From the NCBI GenBank assembly GCA_033032175.1, contig CM065324.1, positions 3,286,001 through 3,350,000 of the forward strand: a DNA stretch of 64,000 bases, read 5' to 3'. Below the pieces are notes generated by a model. That model worked only from the letters and a program-made list of their open reading frames with translations. It did no database searches and had not been told where the DNA came from. The translations under genes and the position numbers were made by a program. Source of the DNA: Saturnia japonica. Its lineage: Eukaryota; Arthropoda; Insecta; Lepidoptera; Saturniidae. Positions 11,645-22,200 of the stretch are shown here, in pieces; position 1 is the stretch's first letter, and the number at the start of each line of letters is the position of its first letter.

Positions 11645-11869
11645 AAACTTTATGGCCGGTCTGAACACAGCGGCGAGTCCGAAATTGCGCATGGTTAAGT
11701 GGAATAAATAATATTTAGAACGATATAATAATAATATGTTAATGGTTACATTAACATAATTTATAATTGTTATTAAATGTTATTTATTAAAAAATCTGTA
11801 ATTGTAATCTGTAATTCTACATAAATTTTTGTTCTGACGCGCCTATGTTCACAGCGGTCATAAAGTTTG
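11645..11869 (+). repeat. MITE (family J), copy 2, with terminal inverted repeats
   Basis: The left end CAAACTTTATGGCCGGTCTG and the complement of the right end CAAACTTTATGACCGCTGTG are inverted repeats with three mismatches over 20 bp. The element is about 225 bp and non-coding. Copy 1 lies 2 kb upstream in the same orientation. Confidence 0.7.
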
Positions 11870-11884
11870 TCGCGGGAGTTTTTG

Positions 11885-12180
11885 CCCTATATTACGTAAC
11901 TAACTGTGCTCCACGGTTTCACCCGTGTTAATTTTATACGACAAACATCGCCAGCGCACCCGTGTAGGCAATTTTTTATACTTTGTGTAAAACTATCGAC
12001 ATTTTTATGAGGAATAAATTAATTTTTCAAGTTATAATATAGCCATTGTTACTCGCTAATACTGTAGCTTTATATTGGTGAAAGAGTTTTTAAAATCGGT
12101 CAAGTAGTTTTAATGAGTTTATCCATTACAAACAAAAAAACAAAAAAAACAAATCTTTCCTCTTTATAATATTGGTATAG
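11885..12180 (+). repeat. lepidopteran dispersed repeat (family B), copy 1
   Basis: Begins 'actgtgctccacggtttcac' and holds 'gacaaacatcgccagcgcac', 'actatcgacatttttatgagg' and the tail 'aaatctttcctctttataat'. A minus copy is at 54065-54350. Head and tail logic resembles family A but the sequence differs. Confidence 0.65.
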
Positions 12181-12761
12181 ACAATTCTTATAGCCTATGA
12201 ATTATGAAATGATGTATGCTTTCCTGTTTGAAATTTCAATAGAATCAGTTAAGCCGTTTTTTACTTGAAACTGGCATACAAAAAGAGACAGTAAAAAAAT
12301 TAATATCATATTCATAGTTAGTATCAGTTATGTAGAATGTCTATGAGGAATTTTTGGGATAAAAATGTTTGTACAGATAAAACTACAGAATATAGGTAGA
12401 TAATTAATTAAGCGTTTTACACGGACCTTTCACCTGCGTAAATGTCACTTAAACTTTTTAAAAGATTTTGTGCGGGTGACTGGCAAAGGTGAATCATTTT
12501 TGACAAAAGGACTTTATGTGTCTAAAAATTTATTATTGTTCTTGCATAAGTACATGGTGACGTTTTCATCAAGATAACAAGAACCTGTTTACTAGGAATA
12601 AAAGTTATTCAGATGGAAATTTGTAATTTTGAAGTTTCCTTGTCACCTGTAGAAACACTTTTTTACCTGGGATGAAAACGATAAATGATAATTTTTTAAT
12701 GCAATATACCTACTGAAAAAGTGATCGGTATTGCGAACAAAATGATAAACTAACATATATA

Positions 12762-13275
12762 AAAATAAATAAAACTGAAGTGTCTGTTTGTAATGCCATA
12801 ATAACAGCTATTTACTAAATGTATATAATTTTATTTTTATTTTGTCTGTCTGTTTGTTCCGGGTAATCTCCGAAACGGTTATACATATTTTGACGAGACT
12901 TTCACTGGCAGATAGTTGATATTTTAAGAAGTAACTTAAGGTATCCATATTTTAAAAAAAGAATTAAAGTTCCACGCAAATGTATAAAGGTATGTTAGGT
13001 ATCAATTCGCAAAAACGACGGTTTTGGGGCGTTTAAATGGCTTACGCTGAGTAAACTATATGAGATATATTACTTTAGTATAGTACGTAATTGTAGATAT
13101 TAAAAAGACCTAAGAACAAAAAAGTTACCGAGAGTATATATCTATATTCTAAGGGTCATCCACAATATGCATTTTTTATTTAAAATAACTCGTAGCGAGG
13201 GTAGAACGTCTCGTGCTTATGTCCGATCGACAAAATTCTGTAGTCCATGCGAGCGCAGTCGCGGACACAGCTAGT
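12762..13275 (-). repeat. family A repeat, copy 2
   Basis: Reverse orientation: it starts 'aaactgaagtgtctgtttg' and ends 'gcgagcgcagtcgcggacac', through 'tccgaaacggttatacat' and 'tttcactggcagatag'. Confidence 0.7.
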
Positions 13276-16120
13276 TAAATATAAACCTATTATTTTTAAA
13301 GCAATATGTTCTTTTATGCCAACTTTTTTTACCTTTCTCCGGTACTTAACGTTGACAAGACTAAAACAGTCTGGCTACCTTCGAATTGAAAAACCGGTCA
13401 GAAACCATTTTATCCAATTGGCACTCGAACACTTCACAGAATTAAAAACTTCCTTGTGATATTATAATCACATACTAAGAAGTAAGAACACAACATGATG
13501 TTTTAAATATAAACGCATACGAACAAATGATTTAATTAAACACAAATATTCCCTTACCATTTTTTTGTAAAGGAGTTTTCCTTAACCACTTTTAGTAAAC
13601 AACACTGTAACAACAACAAATAAAAAAAAATATTTTCACGTCTGTACAAAGATTCACGACGTGCTACGCTCGCGCCGGATTCTTTCGGAATGGCAAAAGA
13701 GAAGTATACAATTATCTGTCTTGAGGTCAAGTTTACGATGGTCAGATGAGCGGGTGACTCTTGAAGTCTTATATGAGGGAGATGGCTATATGCATGTGAA
13801 TTCGTGCGTTTAATTAAGGGTGAGCGCACACGCAAACCGGTTGGCAATGAAATTGATTTTAAAATGTATTATGGTTTATTATGACTCGGAGTTGCATTTA
13901 ATAAGCAATCGAATGTTGAATATTGTATGGTATCTATGTAAAATACGTGATAAAGTATAATATTTCATATTTTTTACAGTTCGGAACAATGGCCATTGGT
14001 CAGGAAAGAAGTGAAAGCATCAACAATTAAGTGTTTGATATTCATATTATTCATTCGTCGTTGGTTTTGTGCATTCTCGACATGAAAGACCGGTCTTCTT
14101 GTTTCGCAAGATCAAAACGCCAGCATAAATGACTATATATCGTATAAATAATTTGCAAACGAGACTGTTTTGTACTTTATATTAGCTCTTTATAGCCAGT
14201 AGATGTCAGTAGTCATGTATTATGCTATGTAAAAAAAAATGTTATGAGGTAAAATATAACGAAAAAATATATTAGATAATTAATTTAAATGCAGAAACAT
14301 AAAATACAGTTATCTTCAGACCCTCGTCATCATGTGTAATGGAAGGTACTCATGAGAACTAATGAAACTAGTCTAAATTTGACTGTCGTATCATTTGCAA
14401 TCAAGGAGTTCCAGTACCTACGTCCCGACTCCATCGTCAATAGACTGATCAGCTCTATGGAACCATAATATAGCATTATCATGGAATTTACATACCTACA
14501 TATGCCAAATTTTATCTCAGTCGGATAAAATATGATGTAAGCACACATAAATAATGTTTTTGTTCTTATAGTTTTTTGTGTTTAAACCCAAATGTTAGTT
14601 GTGCAATATTGTAAGCATTTGAATGTGTAGTAAGCAACCCGAAATATTATGACTACAAATTAACTTAGTAAACTCGGTGAGACTATTTCGCACACTCTAT
14701 AAGATCCAAACAATCTAACAGCTGTTATGATAATTAGTTATAAGATTGTTACTAGATGGCGCCTCCTACATGTTCGTTGAATATTTTGATTCATTGATGA
14801 CATTTCTAATGAAAATATTTTTTACGGGGCTTTAAAATGATGTTTGAATATTTAATTTTCTTGATGAATTAAGGGCGATATGGCGTGGCACGTTTGTAGA
14901 TATTTCTTATTGGTTTGTCTATAAGCGCGCTTATTTTTCCAAAATCTGGGCATAAACGAACGCTTACAGTTATTGTAAAATAGGAACCTCTAAAATTTGG
15001 TAGGTACCTACTAGGTTTAGACTGATTAATATTTATTTTTGTGGTAGCCATTGGAGCGAAATGATCATCGTCTGATGACAAAAAAATTAATAAAAATTCT
15101 TTAGAAGTATTCAAGAGTAATTCAACTTTACAGCAATGGTCAGCAGATTGTCAGAACTGTCAAGAAAAATAGTGGATGAGAGATAAGAATCCGGCGATGG
15201 TGACTAATGTCAATTAGGACTTACGACAGTTATGATGGTGAAAGACAATCCGATGTAGGTACTTTGACTCATTAGAAAAACTATGCACCACGCTCTATAC
15301 TATTCCACTTATTGCTATTTCTTCGTTCTCTGTTCACGTTAGGCTTTATTAGGTCTAGATTCTAGATGTTTTCCCATATTTTTTATAAAGTGGTTTTCAG
15401 TCATTGTTTAGGCTAAAAGGCGCTTGTGACAACCATATGCACAATGATACATCATCCATCCTTTTTCCTTGTATCTGTCTATCCATTATCTACCCCCTAC
15501 CTTTCACCGACGTCAGTTAGTCCATGAAATTGCAACGGCGAACACATAGTGACTGCGCTATATATTAAATATCATAATAAACTTTATTTGAAGGAACTTG
15601 ATTAATTATCGTGCATGGTGCGTGGTGGCACAGAAGTGAACACAAGAGGAGGCCTGCAAAGTGCGTGAAAGCTGTTGTTCGGTGAGTCCCTTTTTTCTCC
15701 ATTCCGTGAATTCCATTATTCCGTGCCATTGTGCATATGTTGTAATCGACCAGGGAAAGTGACCCCCAATCAACAATCCAGATAGTTTTTAAGAACAACA
15801 TCGAACCAACGCTTACAGCAATGATGGTTCGGTGATATTTTACTAAGACATTGCCTTGAACGATGTACAACTGAATTACAATCAAGCTTGATTCTTCAAT
15901 AAAGGCAAACATCTTTATAAAACTACAATAACTATAATGAATTCTAGGAAGTGTTTGAGTAAATACTATTCTTAACTTAAAATTAAGGAATATTTTAATA
16001 CTAACACAGCGCAATATAGCGACCTCTAGTACGTGTTTGAGTTACACTATTTTTTATGTGGAATTGAATATAAAATTACGGAATATAGTTTAAATGAAAA
16101 TACAATAAAATTTCTTGGAA
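13276..16120. other. AT-rich spacer with one transposon scrap and one long open frame
   Basis: No exon with good splice sites is recognised. The stretch 14330-14560 ('ccatcgtcaatagactgatc', 'catatgccaaattttatctc') looks like a common lepidopteran transposon tail. An open frame on the minus strand, 16014-15565, is listed separately. Confidence 0.35.
15565..16014 (-). CDS. 149-codon open frame, function unknown
   Basis: This is the longest uninterrupted minus-strand frame in the spacer just downstream of the ML gene. In such AT-rich DNA a stop-free run of 149 codons is unusual, though not proof. The translation is hydrophobic in patches, with a run FAGLLLCSLLCHH near its C terminus, and shows no domain I know. 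There is no clear splice site or conserved start context. It could be chance or decayed transposon. Confidence 0.2.
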   Translation of the reverse strand: MRCVSIKIFLNFKLRIVFTQTLPRIHYSYCSFIKMFAFIEESSLIVIQLYIVQGNVLVKYHRTIIAVSVGSMLFLKTIWIVDWGSLSLVDYNICTMARNNGIHGMEKKGTHRTTAFTHFAGLLLCSLLCHHAPCTIINQVPSNKVYYDI

Positions 16121-16126
16121 TGTTAT

Positions 16127-16132
16127 TTTAAT
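16127..16132 (-). terminator. candidate poly(A) signal ATTAAA of the ML gene
   Basis: ATTAAA on the minus strand lies about 60 nt after the stop codon at 16191. Position is right; the motif is short and the region AT-rich, so support is modest. Confidence 0.35.
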
Positions 16133-16190
16133 TTCAAATTCTGCGAATTATCTTTCGCCATGGAAAAATTACAGAATTGATGAGTGTCTA

Positions 16191-16277
16191 TTAAGCCATT
16201 ATCACAGGAACTCTTCCACATGTCAGTGTTTCGTCGTTTTCATCAACAATACTGAATTCGATTGTCGTTTTCGTTCC
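16191..16277 (-). CDS. ML gene, last exon
   Basis: Starts after aaatttcag at 16278 in phase 0 (GGA ACG AAA) and ends at TAA 16193-16191. Encodes residues 132-159 with the last conserved Cys (151) in LTCGRVPVIMA, the final ML strands. Confidence 0.88.
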   Translation of the reverse strand, partial: GTKTTIEFSIVDENDETLTCGRVPVIMA

Positions 16278-19200
16278 CTGAAATTTATTAGAGATGTTTT
16301 AAAATATTAGTAAATTATTAACTAGGTAACATAACTACATTTTTATAAATGTATTTAATTACGTAAATATTCAAGGGATGCCATATATGAGGCACTGAGA
16401 TACACGGGCCGACTGTAGTGTCTGATAAATAAGGTCCAAATTTGTTTTTTTTTAATTTCTGCATTCTTATTCTGACATGCCGATGACATTGCTTAAAGAT
16501 AAATTTAGACAAATTTTTTTTAATAAATTTTAAAAGCGTATAATTTCAGTCGTTTTGATTACTTGACATCAAACAGAACAGAAATAACTCCAAAAAATTT
16601 ATCCCGTGTGCCAATAAGGGCCTCCTCAGACGAGAAACAGACATCGGGATACTTTTTCCCCGTCAAAATAGATCGTTTAGAATTGAATCGCATAACGCAC
16701 ACGATGGACAAAAGTACCGCGTACGAAATCGCGCAGTTCTACACGATTTATTTTTGACGGACAAAAGGTACAGAAAAAAAGCTAACTTTATCATATCGCC
16801 ATACTACTAAACGTGCCAAAAAAGTGTTACTCCAGAAAAAATACAATAGTCAAACTCACTTTAGGAATAAGATACATATATCCAACTTCGATGTTAGCAG
16901 CGAAATGCGCCAGAGTTCTTTGGTTCATAGGACATCGGGTATTCGTCAAGTATTTGCACGTTACTTCGTATTCTCCCAAGTTAATTGATTTTGGGAATGA
17001 CATGTATAGGAATTTCAGATAGCCTGTTGCGAGAGTCCGCATAAATGTAACTGGTCGGGCTGGCATGAAAAATACATCATCATCATCATCAAAGCAAAAA
17101 CTTTCTACCCATTTTTAAGCGTATTGCGTGCACGGAATACTGTGAAATTTGGCATGGTTAAAGTTTATATTGAGAAGGAGTGCAGAAAGCTAAAATTTAT
17201 CTATAATATCTGTTACTAATATATTAAATTAAATAATTTAATATTACGAATCCTAACTCGAGCAGTGCCATTGAACTTAGACCTCCCAAACAAATGTCAA
17301 ATAGAAAATAGTCTATGATTAAAAAGTCGCAGGTCGAATTTCGAGCTTAGGGCGATCGCTAGTAATAATAATTTAGTAAACTCTGCTAGTGGGCTATTCT
17401 GAGATATCCTAATGCAATCATTCGGTTATGAAAATGACTCGAGATATCTCGATTATAACCATTATTAATGACTAATAATAGGTTAATATAATAATAATAT
17501 TATATAATTTCTTAATAAAACAATATAAATACCTACTTAAAAATTAATAGGTACCGCATGAATAAATATTTAATGAAAATTAACAAAAAGACTCAAGGCC
17601 ACTGCAAGTTGGTAGAGTGCCCAAAATGCTGGCAGAATTTCCGTGTTGAATAGCAATGCTAATACGCTGCGCGAAATATATGCAGCATTTTTTTCATGTG
17701 ATACATAAAAAAAATTAAATTTTGTATGCTGTCGGTCCTCATGGACCCAGAGTTTCGACCCCAAAAGGCTCAAATATCTATCCACTATCTAAGGTAACAT
17801 ACTTGCGCCGTTTGCGACCCTCCGCTGCTTGTGCAGCGGCACCAGCCATATATTGAGATATTAGAAGATGTGATGGTGCAAGAGTGTCCACGCAAGTCGC
17901 ATACCATACGAGAGGCCGTCCCATCTTCTAAGGAATAAGTTCATTTCGTTCGGGCGCTTGCCATCGTCACGCAGGAGACCATTTGGTTCAAGAATGACCG
18001 CAATGTTGGCGCTGACAAAAGCCCGACGAATAATGTCATTAAGGCTAGCATGTCGCGAAATCCTACCTGCACTTTTTAAGCAAGATAAGCCGTGGTGACC
18101 GAGACGTTTTACTGCAGTACCGCACTGACAGTGGTGAGGGGCAAAACAAGTCGCATCCAAACGGAGGCACGTCGCAATCCTGAAAGCTGAAGAATCCATC
18201 AGGGTTCCAGTGTTCGGAGATGGGAGTGCTTGGAGCCAAAGTCCTGTTTCCCATTGGGCGACGGCTAGAAGGCGGGCGCGATCCGCAGATTGTAAAAGAT
18301 TCTTCCGTACTAGCTCACAGAGGGGCCTGTCACAGTGCCTCTGCGATGAGAGGGAACTCGGCAAATCGGTAGTTTGGCTTTGTAACACACCCATGTATCC
18401 ATGGCTTCCTACATAAAAGATACTTCTGGATTTTCTAAACTATTGGGCAAAATTTTGGTGATAAGGTCACTTGTACTATAGACGGAAGCCAGGAACGCTG
18501 GCAAGCCCACGTCAGTAGTGGCACGAATACCTAGACCACCCATATGCACCGGTAAAGAAGCCTGCTGCCATGAACGATCTTCTAAATATATGTTAAGAAT
18601 TGTTGCCAAAGTAAATTTGGTAAGATTGTCGAATCGTTGAAGAAGGTCATGATGCTGCCATAGCTGACAACAACGCAAATTGTATGAAAATTTTGGAACA
18701 AAAAGAGAATATTTTACTATTGTGAAAGCCATATGTGCGTTAATTTTGGGAAGTCTGTGGATAATAATCATATAATTTTGAATTTTGTCTTCAATGAAAT
18801 TTGGCAAAGACTCAGATAGAATAGGGGAAACAAGTAGTTGAAGAGAATATTTATTATATAAATATAAATACATATATATATATTTTCAAAATAATTACTA
18901 ATTTGATAGAATCAGTAACTAACTTCAACGTTGGTGCCTATTGCGATTTGCCGGATAATAAGTTCAAAAATCATGTTAAGCAAGGTTTATTGTAGAAAGG
19001 GTATTATAGGGTGGCTGATTACGTGAATGATGGTGAAGTCTGGATGTGATTCCCTCTCTATATATCTACTGAGAATGATAATAACTGTATATATTTGAAT
19101 ACTGTAAAAACTAATTTAAAAAAGTTTTCCGAACCGGCGGTAGTGTTTTGAGTTGAGTTGAGCTGAGTTTTGAGCGCCTTCTTAGGGCCTAAATAAAAAA

Positions 19201-22200
19201 ATAAAAATGATTTCTATATAAAAAATTCTTCATTTACGACTGTACGACCTTTTTTTTAACTCGTCGTATACAAGTTCTTATAAAAACCTTCGCATACAAC
19301 TGAACGAGAATTAGTAACACTAATTAGTAATGTTATATTCGTTAAGTAGTTACTAATACCCACTAGTGATCGCCTTAAGCTCGAAATTCGATCAGCGACT
19401 TTTTGATCATAGACTATTTTCTGTTTGACATTTGCAGTATTCATTAACCTAAACAATGAATATTATCTACATTACTTGCTGTCACTTTTCGTTGAGTGAC
19501 AATGTCAATATTTTGAGGGACTAAGTTATATGGCACTGGTCGTTTTAGGATTCGCAGTATTATTTTATTTTATTTAATGTATTATTACTAACAGATATTA
19601 CAGATACATTTTAGCTTTCAGCACTCCTTCTCCATATGAACTTCAACCATGCCAAATCTCAGTCTTCCGTGCACGCAATACGCTTAAAAAAGTACCGAAA
19701 GCTTTTAGCATTCATATACATATAATGGAAGTAATGGTCTTCAACACTGAAGACTAGTTGCCAAGATAGGAAAAAAATAAAGAGTTTTTTATCCTAGCAC
19801 GGCTAAGTGACGATACTGTATCGGATGTTGAGCGCAGTGCAATCCAATTACATCGACGACTACCGTGGGTTCTACAATACAGTCGTCGCTGTAATGCCGG
19901 TCTGATCAAATGTCTGTTCACGTTATGTTGGAAGGACCCTATGTTGTAAGACGGAGGGAGCACACTGGCCGGGGGCAAAGATATGACCGTACTTTCCTTC
20001 AGGAACTGTGTAGCCTTTTTGACGAGTTTTCTTAATCGATGGTAGCACACTAAGCCAAGTAGGGACTGGCTGGAACACCTATAGGTGTTTGGTGACAGAT
20101 TTTCAAATTGAAGGTGGTAGTTGGCCAGGCGTGTATTAGAAGAAGCACTACCATCAAGCTATGGTTTCATCAAGATGTTTGCCTTCACCGAAAGCTGAGG
20201 TTTATTGTAGAGATTCGACGCGGAGTCTATACACGCTACCGCTATGGCTTGGGCATCATTATTGCTTCGATTTGAGCTAGTATTAAAATATCGACCGTCC
20301 TAAGAATACATACGAACTATAAATTCAAACTCCATTGAGATATTTTTATCTCTTCGCACGTAACATGGAATGGTCTTACATCCTTGTATGTAGATACTTT
20401 TCGGTAGATCACCTTTATGATTCTGACCTGGAAACATATAATATACATACTTTTATTATAAAGAGATAAATTTTGTGTATTATATTAAAGGAATTACTGA
20501 TCCTATTGAAGGCTACAACTCTCAAATTGAAAATCTATCATCGAACATCACGTGTAGAATTTTTTAAAATTTCTATCTTACTTTATTTTAAACTAGCTAT
20601 GCCCTTGGTTTCGCTCATGTGGACTACAGAATGCCCGCGCGAATCTTGCTCCCCGCTCCCGGTTATTTTAAAGTCAAAAATGCTTATTGTGGGTTATCAT
20701 TAGAAGATAGACGTATACTCTCCTTGGCTTTTATGTAGCCGGAACAAACAGGCAGACAATTTTTTTTAATAATTGGTGTTTTGTTATATGTATCGTAATA
20801 TACTTTCAAATGCATTTAGTAAAAAACTCTTATTTTGAAATTACAAACAGACACTTCAATTTTATTAATTGTGTAGATAGATTAACTTAACCAAGATGCC
20901 CATAAGTGGTTACTTCTTCCATTATTCGCCTTCGTTTAGGCCATGTATGCTCTCCTGTTTTCCTCGCGAAAATACATCAGGTCCGTGACCATTCTCCGTG
21001 TGAGTGCGGTCTTTGACGAGGGATCCGTGGATCACATATTTTTTAATTGTCCCAAACTTTCTTGTTCCTTACATTATCTTCTTCCTTGTAACATTCATCG
21101 TCCTACTAATGTCAATACATTATTTAATTAAGTGTATTCTAATTCTATTGAAATATTTATGTTGTGTCTTAATTTATAGTAATAATATAAAAATGTAATG
21201 TGTCCTTTTTTCGTGTCTTTAAAGATTATAGTTATGCATTTTAAATGTTTAACATAATATGTATCCTTTCTATGGGCTATGCTCAAAGGTTATTGCAACT
21301 AAATTCTACAACGTGTATTTGTCACACTTGACATTGGCAAAATTGCCTATGTAGGCAGAAGGTCAAAAAAAAAAAAAAACCCTATACATAGAATAAATAA
21401 AACTTGTACTATGTAACCAGTTGTTACTATCTGATTGGGCGATGCCATTTTAGGTATGACGCACCAATATTTTTACAATGAATAAAAATGACTGGCGAAT
21501 CAAACGCACTCTAAGATTCCTAATACGTTAAACATGATAGTGACGATCTGTAATAGTTTGCAGATCTTTATCGGCCGTTTTCAATAACATATCTGAGATC
21601 ACTATCCTCGATTAGTACCTATATATTTGTACTAAGTAATAACTATCTTTAACCTAAAAAAGGTATCGGCTTTCCTCATATCTATCCAAGGATACGGATA
21701 TATGTAGATACGAAATACTATCCATAAATAGGTTATTGAAACGAAATTAAATACAAAAAAATAGAAAAATACAACGGGATAGACAGTTTATTGAAAACGG
21801 CGGTAAGTGGTCACAGTTGTTTTTAGATTTTACTCTGCCTACCACCAGGCACATCGCAGCCACTGTTATTTATAGTAGCCCTGATGGCAAGCACAGTACA
21901 AACACAACGGCGACCACTGACAGATCGTAATCCATCGACGGTAGCCGCTGTCATGCCGGGCAGAATTAATTTAACTGGATAAGCGCACACTGATCCTGAA
22001 AAGTGACATTCAACTATGACGGACTTTTCATCACATGCATGGTGGTTGCGAACCAGTCGGTCGGTACAGCCTTACCATCCCGCTCTCGCCATTTCCTCGT
22101 TCGTTGCCCAGCAGAGTACACCACGTGCAGGCGAGTTTGACTTGGGCGTCTTAGCGCTGAAGATGTAGTTCGATACCCATTACGCTCCAAATAGAAAAAA

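Noticed and set aside
13554..13847. First exon of gd-like 1 (minus ATG before GTAAGG at 13556)
   Set aside because: It has the right ATG-at-donor form but lies 10 kb away, with no resemblance to the leaders of the other two genes.
16563..16757. Plus-strand open frame as a gene
   Set aside because: Falls inside ML intron 3, in a likely repeat, with no domain.
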